The notes under the pieces are model-generated. The model worked only from the letters and a program-made list of their open reading frames with translations. It had not been told where the DNA came from and made no database searches. A stretch of 64,000 nt of DNA from Phycomyces nitens (lineage: Eukaryota; Mucoromycota; Mucoromycetes; Mucorales; Phycomycetaceae): assembly GCA_022702545.1 (NCBI GenBank), contig JAHRBC010000003.1, positions 310,001 through 374,000 of the forward strand, in the 5' to 3' direction. Of this stretch, positions 35,618-46,530 are shown piece by piece (position 1 is the stretch's first letter; every line of letters begins with the position of its first letter). A program made the translations under genes and the position numbers.

Positions 35618-37360
35618 TCATGACTTTAACAAAATATCGACATGGCTCTTGCTCAATCGATTGCTGTCCTTCCATTCATTTCTTTTATTCTCTTCTATTT
35701 GCCATAGACCACTCACAATCTTTTCCCTTGATCCTAATGCACCAGATACAACCAAGTTCTCCACAAGCATCCGACTATTCTCTATACTCTCTGGCACACT
35801 TGTTCCAAAATAACTCTGCCCAGTCACGCTCATTCGATGCCCATATGTTTTCTGTAATGCATCGTCAAGTTCTTCCATTCGTTCCTCATGTCCCAGGGTA
35901 TATTGAGCAAGGCACTGTGAATTCAATGAGACAATGCCATGAGTCGGCTCTTCTTTGACACCAAAAAAGGTCTTGGCTGCCTCTCGAGCATGCTTATAAA
36001 CTTGTTCTGGGTCTAGCTGTTGTATTGAAGTGGCACCAAAGCAACTCTTCCACTGATGGCCACCAAAGGCAGCAGTTATCTTGAAATGAGGCTCATAATC
36101 CTGGCTTGCAAAATTGTTGGAGTTGCATTCGACAGCAAGAGTACCAGGAACAGGACTTTTATAATCAGAGTCAGGGTGTGGAAATACAATTCCATTTCCA
36201 GAATAATTGGATGCTGCAGCTGGATAGGCAAGACCAGCTACGGCGACATCAACAAATTGAGTGCTGTTGAGGTGTGGTAACGGTAGACTTGATAGTTTGT
36301 GAAGAATTGGTGACGGTAGAGCCGATAATACGTGCTCAAAATGGGCATTAGATTTAGAGGTCGTGACCTACAAAGTATTATGAATGAATGAATAAAAAAA
36401 GTCCAATAAAGATAGAGACACAATTACCTTTATATCATTCTCTCCTACAGGATCAATGCGTTCCACACTCTCACCAAGACGGATCTCTACATTTTCACAC
36501 TGAGATAGATAGGCATACAGTCTGTCGGGAAGTGTCTGGATTCCTTGCTTGAAACTGATGCCAGACCATGTATCAGCCTGAGCATACCACACCGGGTCCT
36601 CTCTTCTTGCTCTTGCTGCCAATCCACGTTCACGGAACCCTTCTCGCCGGCGACCACCTGTCCTGTAATACCCTATAGTTGTGCTCTTGTATTCTTTTTC
36701 TAGATCGTAAAGTAAGGGCAATACAGATCTGATGGAGAGTGTCTTTATATCACCAGAAACCATTCCCTGGACGAATGGACCGACAATATTCAATGCTATA
36801 TGTTGGTTGAACCGACGACAGGTAAAATCATAGATAGTTTCATCCAATGCCATGCTCTTTGGCACAAAGCATTCCCGTATGATTGCCATAAAGACGGATT
36901 TTGTGACTGGAGATTGATCTTTTAGCAAGGATATCAGGCTGGTAGGCAATACGTTGATTTTGTCCTTGTAATATATGGAACGCCCCTTTTGAACAAAGTC
37001 TGACGAGTTTATAGTAAGCATCTCTTTGGTTAGATGGACATCTTTAATCTATATAAAAGAGTTCTGGTTAAAATCCCTATTTAATTCATTCGCCTTTTGT
37101 ACCATTTCTAGCAATACAGATCCACTAGTACCCCTTGGGTTCATGATATGAGGGCCGCTCTCAAACAAGACGCCTTGCTCGCTTGCAACAGGTGAAGATG
37201 TGTGTAATCCTGGGGGTACGCGGTTGCTTTTGAGCCAGCCTCCCAAGCTACGACTCCGTTCAATCAAGACAATCTTTGTGGTTTGGGGTGCAAACCGAGC
37301 GAGATAATAGGCGGCAGATAGGCCAGATATACCGCCTCCAAGGACAGCAACAGATGACAT
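35618..37360 (-). CDS. HEM14: Protoporphyrinogen oxidase
   Basis: HEM14 is the mitochondrial inner-membrane FAD enzyme that oxidises protoporphyrinogen IX to protoporphyrin IX, the penultimate step of heme synthesis. Three exons (37360-37103, 37048-36428, 36367-35618) give 542 residues. The N-terminal Rossmann fold is plain: SVAVLGGGISGLSAAYYLAR, then the second glycine-rich region ERSRSLGGWLKS and FESGPHIMNPRGTSG. The middle contains PFVQGMVSGDIKTLSIRSVL (family motif around the active site), and ISFKQGIQTLPDRL. The end has VSGALGSREKI and an amphipathic tail. The first intron (37102-37049) uses GTACAA and removes an in-frame TAG, so it must be spliced. No long targeting peptide is evident; the start at 37360 begins directly at the fold, as in several fungal and animal forms. 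Confidence 0.92.
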
Positions 37361-39239
37361 TGGGTTGGTAAAATTAAAAAAAGGATAAAAGAATGGGTCT
37401 AGGTATCTGTTTAATTGATATGAATGATATAAAGAGAATTGAGTCCAATGCAACCCGATGAGTCAATCAAGAAGATGTGAATTTCATCATTCCGTTTCCA
37501 TTGGATGCCCGACAATGATGCTGTGTAATCCACAGGTACAGTCACGACCTTGGCTCAATCGATGCCCTAGAATCATGAATAAATGTACTGAAATCTACCA
37601 TGTAAGAATGAAGACTAGAGTATGTATTTGCCATATTATTCTATACTGGCAAAAATAATAATATTTTGATTATCAACAGAAATCCTCTTTATTTTCTAAC
37701 CAAGCATCTCAAGAGAAAGAGGTGCTGAATCATTAGGAAAGAGCCGTTGACTGTAATAATTAAAAGAAAAAAAACCTCCTTATTATTGCTATTCTACTTG
37801 GTTTCTATCCAGACGTCAACAAGATGGTTGATTTCTAGTAAATTTTGTTTCAATATCTACAGGTTTTGAGCATTATAAAAAACTAACTAATTAAAGATCC
37901 CTTGCATTTGAAACACCGCACCAATATTTAGACAGAACTGTTATACTGTGAGGATGATTGGTGTATTTTGTTCATGCGTCACACTCATGCGTCACACTGG
38001 CACATATTCAAAGGCAAAAAAAAAGAACTGGTTAATCTTGACAAGCGCCCCTTGCTTTTCAAGTTATTTTTCACAGCTAGAAAGTGGAGAGTAGGCAGAT
38101 TTCATCCTATTACTGCTAGATCACCTCTTCCTCTCCTTTAATACCTGAGATGCTATATGCTCTATACATTGGCAGCACTATATATTTACTAAAAACAAAA
38201 TCTTTCTGTTAATGTTAAAATGAAATGTCTAAAGACCACTACAAACCCTGACATATTCCAAGACTCCAATTGTGTATTAAAAGCAATAGTTTCAAAGACA
38301 TTGGCACATGATCTCGTGGAATTATCTAAAGAATGGAAGGGGTTGATTCATTTCTGTAAAAGAAAAAACGATAATCTAAAGAAAGGCCAAACAGTTTTTG
38401 ATAATTGTTAAAAGCCTACTATTTAAGCTCTGTGGCTGGCCGTCTTTTGACAGAGTTGAAATTCAAGCTGTATTCAATGGGACTCTCCTTCTCCCCTGAT
38501 CCTATCCCATCAATACTAGCTGTTCTTTTAACGACATTATCAAGAATCCCTGTCATTGAGTCTCCTGAGTGTCGCCTGATGGTGTTTAAAAAGGCATAAT
38601 AAAATCAAAAAAGGAATTCTTAATAATGTCCCTTTATCCTTCCGTATGAACAAATCAATAAGCTCTACAAGATAAGAAATCGTATCGCAAGTTGAGCAAT
38701 TTGCCAAATGAATTTCATTTTTCTTCTTCTGCTGGAATGCCCAAGATATAGATACAAACTTTCAATATATGGACGATGCTGATGATTTTCATATAAACTA
38801 GTCAAAGGGAATGGTACGCACCAGGGCTCTATTGCCAAATGCCTCCTTATGAAAAAGCACCCTTTCTGCTTCTGTATAGCTTTTACAATTAAAAAAGTAG
38901 AAACATCCCACCCAAAAAGCCTGAAATCTACGTCACTGATTACGTGCGGTGTCTCAACCCATTGCATCAGCTTGTATCAATTCTTCTCAGCTCCTTCCCC
39001 CTTGCCTTTCTCTTTTTCCCTTTTTTATAAAACCAAGAAAAAAAGCTATTAACCAAAGACACCAAACCTCTTTACCCTTCTTCTTTTACTTACTCAGAAA
39101 ACACCTGCTGCCGAACCATATCTCTTTTTTTTATATCTCTTTATTTTATTCACCTGCACCCCCAAAAAAAGAATATTTGATACATTTTAGATAGATAAAT
39201 AGATAGATATAGATATCCAAGTTATTCATTCACCCACCG
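37361..39239. other. Intergenic; pyrimidine-rich promoter near its right end
   Basis: Between the divergently transcribed HEM14 and 4E-T-like genes. At 38990-39175 the + strand is strongly C/T-rich, a common feature just upstream of fungal starts. Frames at 38220-38411 and 38405-38599 are short with no domain. A GATA/TAGA tandem lies at 39191-39213. Confidence 0.4.
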
Positions 39240-40989
39240 ATGGAACAAAAGGATATCCCTGACTCAAATGAGTCTTTGGTTGCGTGTGAGCAACCAGTTA
39301 AACATATAATTCGTTACTCAAAGGAAGCTCTTCTTGCTCTCCATGACAGCCCACTTGTAACCAAGCCAGAAAACATGCCAGCTCTCGCGTCCTGGCTTGG
39401 GTAATTATCATTCTGTTGATGCAGAATGAATAATCTGGTTTTCTTTGTTTATTCATAAATACCCCCTCACATACCTTTTATTATTTTAATAATAATAATA
39501 ATATATAATATATCATATACATGTAGTGACATTGCTAATGCATCTGCCCCCAAAAACACCCTAAACGGCACAAGTCCAGCACGTGCATCTGGTAAAATTT
39601 TTGAAATACATGTTGTCATGTATTGTGGATCTCGGGAAAACACGCTCTGGACAATACTAATATTTTTGTTTGCTTATAGACAAGAGCATCGTGCTTGGAC
39701 CAACAAAAACCAACTTTGCATCATCACTCTATGGGGGCCTCAAGCGCACCGATGAGAGCCCGAACACACCGTCGAAAGCATTGACATCGCAATCACCGTC
39801 TGCATCTCGTCACCGACAAGTAATTGACATGCTGGTGCTGCCTTGCGGGAGCAGCCGCTGAAAAAATGATGTGATTCGCCTCTGCCATGTAGAATGACGA
39901 ACCAAGGACACGAGAACCTAACAAGGACCATCGGACACGAGGAACCTTTGTCAACGAAAAGGGGTTCCACCAACGAACGGACAAGAGTGAACGAAGACCA
40001 GGCCACTATGCAACCTCTCCACCCAATAATAGCCGACGTCAGCAAGACCGATATGGGGATCGTCTTACGAATGACAAGACAAGGCGTGAATGTGAGTGAT
40101 ATTACATGTGGAAATCCAGTGAGAGTGAAATTTATATACACACACACACATAAAAGAAGGGAGTGTAGTGAGTGAGGGGGGGTTGTGGGTTTGCTGATAC
40201 GTTTGTAGACACACGTGACCAGGGCCGTCAACGACACACTCCTGCCCATGAGGTGGCTTCTGAGCGAATGCCAGAGTGGATGGATTACAGCCCAGAAAGC
40301 AAGGAAGGGCCTGTAGAGGACCCCCCTGAATTTGCTAATGATCTTGAGGCATGGAAGTCGAGTATGAAGCAGCGTGAGAGAGCTACAGATGAGCTACCAA
40401 TAAAAACGACACAGCAGCCTCAGAAGCACCAACAGCAAGGTTGGGAAAAGAAGGGGGTCTAGGGCATTTTAGGTCAAATATCAAGGTAATAATCAAGACA
40501 ATGGCTTTATAGAAACAGCACAGGATGTCCCAGTCGTAGTCCATGAAACGCTCATGGCAACATTCTTTGACGAGAATGCTTCCCCCAACGCACCACGAGA
40601 GTCTACAAAAGGGTCGCGCTTTGCCGAGTTCTTTGCAAAGCGAGAAGAGACTCCGGTTGAGCAAGTACATGATGCTGGTGGACCTAATGGACAGCCAAGA
40701 GCAATCAGTGTAAATGACCTTTTCCAAGCCCCACCAAACGTAGAAGGAAAAGATGGAAACCCGAGTCCTGCAGCCGTACGAATGCTGTCTGAAGCAGAAG
40801 TTATGCAGACTCTGGGTGCTGCAAAATCTGGTGGCGAGCCTGTAGAAGATGCTATTGGATTTAACCGTGTTCTTCAAATCCTATCTCAACCAAAGGTATA
40901 TATATATATATATATGTATATATATGTAGATGCATGGATAGTGTGTATGTATGTATGTGATTAATATTTGTTATTAGCCAACTGTTATT

Positions 40990-41024
<35 letters not shown>

Positions 41025-42081
41025 TCAACAACAACAACAGCAGCAGCAGCAACAACAACAGCAACAACAGCAGCAACAACAGCAGCAACAACAACATCAC
41101 CATCACCACCATCACCAACAGCAACAACAACAACATCACCAACATCTGCAGCAAGAGTTGCAAATGCAAGTGCAAGTGCAGCAACAAGAAATTAAACATG
41201 TACAGCCTACCGATGTCCAGGAAATCGAACAGGCCATGACAAATATGTTTCGTAATGAAAAGATTGCCTCGCACACCCAAAACCAACCCCAAAACCAACC
41301 CCAAAACCACACCCATTCTCCTCGATCCAGTCGCCCTGTAGATGGAGAAAGAAAAGCCAAGCCGATGAATGTCTTGCTTGCAGGCAATCTCCCTACATCT
41401 GTACTTCGCCACATGAGCAGTGCACGCTCTACTGAGGGAAGATCACCCAAGAGTGCAGTAAGGGTATTGGGTGGTAATAACATCAATCCCAATATGAATA
41501 TGGCTGGTGGCCATCATTCGCCTTCAATGGCAACTCCACCAAAGACAATCTCTGTACCTGTCCTGCCTTCTTCCCCCAATAACAACAATGGGTATCCTTA
41601 TGGCGGTGGATTTCAACGCATGGCCCTATCTGCAACTGGCTATCCGGTTCCAACCACAAACCACCCTTCGATTGACCCACTAGCCTTTGGTGAAGGGCGT
41701 CCAGGAATGCCATTAATGGTCCCTATACCATTCAATGCTGGTGGCCAGTCTCCTGCTCGCCAGACCCCTCCCCAGATGGACCCATTCATGCCTCACATGA
41801 TACATCTTCCTATCCCTGGTCCACATCACCTCCATCACCATCCTTTGCCTCCTCATATCCAAAACCAGGTCCCCCACCGCTATCCTCTTCAGCGCGATAT
41901 GCTTCCTCCAGGAAATGATCCTTTCCGCATCAATCTTCCCAATGGAATGCACGGAATGACAAACGGTAATTATGGTAAAATAGAGGTGCAAGATCAATGG
42001 GGCTAATCAACAACAATAATCTGTTCTCCAAAAGGTCTTCCTCCCATGTATGCCAAGAACCAAGGCTGGGAACGCCAGTAA
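39240..42081 (+). CDS. eIF4E-binding protein, 4E-T-like, with poly-Q tract
   Basis: Eight exons (39240-39400, 39527-39591, 39680-39819, 39893-40091, 40209-40439, 40519-40895, 40978-41965, 42035-42081) join in phase to 735 residues. Residues 26-32 are YSKEALL, an exact YxxxxL-hydrophobic eIF4E-binding motif in the setting RYSKEALLALHDSPLV found in 4E-T (EIF4ENIF1). An Arg-rich stretch follows (NDEPRTREPNKDHRTRG), then MPEWMDYSPES, and GSRFAEFFAKREE, which again resembles 4E-T order. From about residue 396 lies a Gln tract (about 35 Gln, with His) then His/Gln repeats, and a low-complexity Pro/Asn/His-rich C-terminus ending PMYAKNQGWERQ. Such proteins repress cap-dependent translation and bring mRNA to P-bodies. 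The exon 5 donor (GTTGGG) is weak. Function is inferred from motif order. Confidence 0.72.
40987..41143 (+). repeat. CAG/CAA/CAT coding repeat (poly-Q/His)
   Basis: A pure CAG run is followed by mixed CAA/CAG and CAC/CAT codons inside exon 7 of the 4E-T-like gene. The mix of synonymous codons in the later part suggests selection for the amino acids rather than pure slippage. It generates false poly-Ala, poly-Ser/Thr and poly-Leu frames in other readings. Confidence 0.85.
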
Positions 42082-42197
42082 ATTATGGCCTGTTATATTT
42101 AATCCATTCTTTTTTATATATATAAAGAAAGTAAGAGTGGCTGTATATGTTGATATATTGTTGTTATATATATTCAATACACATCTCTTTACTCTTT

Positions 42198-43035
42198 CTA
42201 TTTGAGAGGAGAAAAGGCAACCGTGCAGATTTTGGAGCCTGTTTGACCACCAAATGAGAATGTTGGGTACTTTACATGCGAATGGTATCTAAAGTCTTTG
42301 TGCAAAATGGGATGAGCCTCGAGTATTTCAAATGTCTTTTTACGTACATGGCTTAAAGGCCTCCTTGAGCTCTTCCATAGTCCAGTTACAGCTAGTGATC
42401 AAGAATACACCGTCGGGTGAGATCATGCGGTGAACAGCTTGAATGTAAAGATCTCTAGGACCAGCCTTGTTTTCCTTTTTGGCCTCTTCTTCTTCTGGAT
42501 TAAGTGAAATAGCATCATAGGTGCCCTTGTCCAGGACTAATTGGTACAGTTTACTCTGGCGCCAATCGTCCGAATTGAGAAAGTCGACTGCCTTGTATTC
42601 AATAGATTCCAATTCACGATCCTTGGCAACAGACTTTGCCAACACAATGGCAGATTCAGAATAATCAATACCAGTGAGGTTGGAAAATCCTTGTTCTGCC
42701 AGTGCAAGCAACAGATGGCCGTTTCCACAGCCAAGATCGATTATATCACACTTGGTATTCTCTACATTATCTACTGCCCAGTCTACCATACGCTCTACAC
42801 TGTCTTCTCCGAACCTGTGTTTATATTAGGGTCTCAATCGATAGATCAATGCTGATTGATGAATCACTTGCCAGATCTCTCCAATGTCACCAAGCTCTTT
42901 AAAGTTGTCATTTTCACGATCGTATACATTGTCCCAGCTTTAAAAAAATGATTTTATTAAGATCTAGAGAGATTCTTGTGGAAAGACTTACTAGGACTTG
43001 GTGCCTAGTTTGGATGCTTCAAAATCCTTGGACAT
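42198..43035 (-). CDS. EFM4: EFM4/METTL10-type eEF1A lysine methyltransferase
   Basis: EFM4 methylates a lysine on translation elongation factor eEF1A using S-adenosylmethionine. Four exons (43035-42992, 42937-42872, 42814-42348, 42295-42198) give 224 residues. After SKLGTKSYWDNVYDRENDNF and GEIWFGEDSVERMVDW (family N-terminal block) come motif I IIDLGCGNGHLLLAL, post-I LTGIDYSESAI, and the YQLVLDKGTYDAISL block characteristic of this group. ITSCNWTMEEL and the terminal PTFSFGGQTGSKICTVAF complete the family. The second intron (42871-42815) has a GC-AG boundary (GCAAGT). The last intron removes a short in-frame stop and gives the expected spacing between NWT and FSFGG. It converges with the 4E-T-like gene, leaving only about 116 bp between their stops. 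Confidence 0.9.
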
Positions 43036-43468
43036 TGTGTTTTTGTGTCCATGAGAAGCGATTTGTGTTGATATCGTCGTGATCACGTGAATAGGAGTTT
43101 AAATCATGGTATCACGGATTTATCTCTGGTATCTTTTACCACTCGTCGAGTGTTTAAAAGTCTAGATATATCATTATTTATGAAATCTAGAGTAAAGGGA
43201 ATAAGACAGAGGCAGTTTTGGGTTGGTAAAAGTACAGAGAATATTCCAATGATAATAGAAAACCAGAAGAAAAAAAGTCCAATTAAATCTACCAGAGAAT
43301 ATTGAAATTACCAAAATGACAGACAGGGTCAAATAGTTTAAAAGTTTTCAGCTATTTTTTGTGTATATTTTGCTTTTTGAATCTTGTTTTACTCGATCTC
43401 TACTCACAATTAGAATGCAAATGCATGTACTTATTACTTGCAACTAGTTATTTTCTCCCGACTTCGTT
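43036..43468. other. Intergenic, start of mobile zone
   Basis: Upstream of EFM4 on one side and of the MULE pseudogene on the other. No supported feature. Confidence 0.3.
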
Positions 43469-45621
43469 TTGTTATTATTATTCTTTCTTTCTCAAATTCT
43501 TTATTTAAAATACTTAAAAATGTCCAACAACACCATTATTTATAGTGTCTCTAATATCGAAAATGCTTTGATCAACTCACGTATCAAAGGCATTAAGATG
43601 CTTCCTTTGAATGCGACAATTTCAGTAAAATCCAATGAGTGGGAAGAGTGTCTTGGCCAAATGAATGCAATCTGCTCAACAAAGTTGACAGCAAATAGAA
43701 AACTTATGGATCCAAACCTGGTCTTTGGAGAAACAAGAATATGTCATCGTTCTGGAAATTATCAGTCTAAGCATCAAATCCGTCTTGCACAAAAGGACTC
43801 AAAGAAATGTGGATGTACTGCTGCTTTAAAAACCAAGCAGTATAATGGCACTTCAATTGTTACCTTTTGCATGACAAAAGATCATGTCAACCATGTTCCT
43901 GAAGAGCACCAGGAAACAAGAACTTTCCCTTTGCCCTATGAGGCAACCAAGATTATTGAGAATCAGCTGAGAAGTGGAAGCAGCTGTAGAAATACAAGGA
44001 TATCTACTCTTAGACAGATTGAAAACTGGGGAGTGGGTATCAGAAAGCCCAATTATAAAGAGATTTACAATAGAATGAAGAAGGTTTGTTGCCAGCAGCA
44101 TAAAGAAAAAGAGATTGGATTTAATAATATGATACAAAATATAGATGGAGACATTGCTATACATGTTTAACTCGGATGAGAAGACATATTTGCCAATCTG
44201 GTTGAATGAAAAGCTAGCATCCCAGAATTATACAATCTTTATTGGAAATCTCTTGGCATACTCAACCGACCAAGATTTCTTTGCCTTTGGATTCCAGTCA
44301 CCAGCACAAGTAAGAATTATGAGTCTATCTCAATCATTTTGCTTGGACGCCACCCACGGAATTTCCTGTAGACGTACAGAGATTATGTATTCTCTAGTGA
44401 CAAAACACCCTGAGACTGGAAAAGGACACCTTGTTGCACTCATGATCACAAATGATCAAAGTGTTGATCCTATCAACTAATGGCTTGTATATCTTTGCCA
44501 AACCAACTCTTTTGATCCATTAGCAATCACAATCGACTATTGTATTGCTGAAGCAAATGCAATCAGATAAGCACTACCACAAACATTGATTCATTACTGT
44601 GAATTTCATGTCCTTCGTGCTTGGCAACATAGCCTTTACAGTAAAGTCAAGTTAGATGGATCATTCACAACACAACAGCTATCAGAGTATCCTTGTTGAG
44701 TCGAACGAAGCAATCTTTACGACAAAAATTGCAGAATTTAAAAAGAATGATCCAAGATCAACCTCAATTTCTGCAATATTTCGAGAGAAAATGGACAGTC
44801 AATGAAGAAGTATTGAGAAGACGGTGGCGCCCTTTTGTTCAACAACATCACCAGAGATACTTGACGAACAATTTCATTGAATCAGGGCACAATTAACTAA
44901 AGGTCATTTACTTTAACTGTGCTAGAATCCAAAGATTGGATTGTCTCATCTTTATTTTGAGCAACAATGTTGTGAACAAGAGGTTGAACGACTCAATTTC
45001 AGCAATGGAAGAATGGGTCCTGTTGAGAATGAGCTCTCGAGAAATACTTTTTCTGCATCCCAAATCCAAAATGACATACCCCCTTCTATGATCATTAACC
45101 CTTTGGGTGAGATTAGTAATAGTATGGATGACTCTAATAATGGCGAGTTGCAAATCCGGTCTTTTTCAACAGAAAATTAATGGTATACTGTCACAATTAA
45201 ACAAGGCTTGATTCAAAAGTGTTCTTGCCTCAACTTTTATCATCGCCAGCTGCCATGCAAGCATATGTACTTGTTTAAACGGTACAATGGAGCAACTCTG
45301 GGACATATTGAACAACAAGACCATACAAATATTCAGCCGCAACAATCAACCCAGAGTGGCAACAGTGAGATTTTCGTGCTAGACAATGTTGGGCAAATCA
45401 ATGAATTGCAAGATTTTAGCTTAGTAGTCCAAAGTATTATGGCCAAGGCAACAACATTGTATCATCAGAGAGAAAATTTGGAGAGACTGACAAGAATTCC
45501 AGGTGTGGATATTTCCAAGTTAGAGATGGTAGATAGATTGCTGTTTGATGCATTAAAGCATATTGATGAATTGAAAAATGAAAACTCTCTGTATTTACAA
45601 AACATAAATACTCAACGTTAA
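43469..45621 (+). pseudogene. Mutator-like (MULE) transposase with SWIM zinc finger, broken
   Basis: The first frame (ATG about 43520) encodes an N-terminal DNA-binding region with a Cys/His set (ICHRSGNYQ, KKCGCTAALK, DHVNHVPEEH), like FAR1/WRKY-GCM1-type domains of MULEs. After about 44150 the reading frame shifts to SDEKTYLPIWLNEKLASQ and SFCLDATHGISC (first catalytic Asp), and AITIDYCIAEANAIR (second Asp). Several stops follow at 44478-44700. The end, in frame from 45208, contains a SWIM finger: KCSCLNFYHRQLPCKHMYLF (CxC...CxH), then a coiled-coil tail to 45621. At least one frameshift and several nonsense codons make it inactive. Terminal repeats were not found by eye. Confidence 0.8.
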
Positions 45622-45699
45622 TAAAATCAATCTCTTTATAAATAAGAATGCCGTAATAATACGATAGATTTTGTAACAAAAAGAATATAAATAGATCAT

Positions 45700-46030
45700 A
45701 TTAAAAGAATTGGTAAAGGTAAAAGTTGTCACAAGTTCCTGTTATTTCTCCAAATTCAGATAGCTCTCAGGAAGACATAGGGATACCGTTAAATCGACAC
45801 ATAGAAAAGCAAGTCACGGACTATGTGAATTGTTATATTCTAGAGTCTTTACTGGCTCAAAGTATATTCTTAAAGGACTTTGAGTTGGTAACTTTCTATT
45901 TAACAAAGTCTCTTCCAAAACAATAAGACGGTTCATAGTTTGATTCTAATATGTTGATTTAAAGAGTAAAAAAGTGATTGACAACCAAAGTCTTGCAATT
46001 GATCAATGCGTAATTGTGTGACTCGTTTTT
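45700..46030 (+). repeat. Dispersed repeat, copy B, with coding-like frame
   Basis: The frame 45726-45926 reads SQVPVISPNSDSSQEDIGIP then RHIEKQVTDYVNCYILESLL, ending KSLPKQ. The same DNA blocks occur in copy A at 26225-26670. The protein family is not recognised. It lies just upstream of the GYCRKS gene and may be the decayed front part of the same element. Confidence 0.5.
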
Positions 46031-46213
46031 CCATGTGTCGATTTACTGTCACCAAAAGATATAAGTAGACGCGATTTCTAGTAGTGAGGACTTGGACCAG
46101 GCCCTTTATTTTTGCTTTTTGTTTAATCAGCAGAATTATAAACATGATTTCGAAAGAAGAAGTAAGCTGCATTCTTTTTTCTACAAAAATTACTCTGAAG
46201 AAAATTCAATGTC

Positions 46214-46530
46214 ATGTCTAAATAGAATTGAGAGAATAGAAGACATTGAGTTACGCTACTCCATGAATCCACGTCACCCATCGGTTCAAAGTGAAGCGAC
46301 AATCTATGGAAACCCAGAAGAGTACTATACTCATTCTACCATAGAAGAACTGGAACAAAAAAACGCAATGTCTAAATAGAATTGAGAGAATGGAAGACAT
46401 TGAGTTACGCTACTCCACAAATCCACGTCGCCCATCAGTTCAAAGTGAAGCGACGATCTATGGAAACCCAAAAGAGTACCATACATATTCAACCATAGAT
46501 GAATTAAAACAAAAAAACGCAACCAGTGAT
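46214..46530 (+). repeat. 154-bp tandem duplication
   Basis: The block starting ATGTCTAAATAGAATTGAG at 46214 repeats at 46368 with a few substitutions (MNPRH versus TNPRR in translation). Because 154 is not a multiple of three, the second copy is out of frame with the first. It duplicates the 5' end of the recombinase-like gene that starts within the second copy. Confidence 0.85.

Noticed and set aside
38220..38599. Two short frames between HEM14 and the 4E-T-like gene
   Set aside because: Do not join in phase and show no domain; could be remains of a repeat but not supportable.
40861..41412. 183-residue antisense frame rich in Leu
   Set aside because: It is the reverse reading of the CAG/CAA tract of the 4E-T-like gene; composition comes from the repeat.
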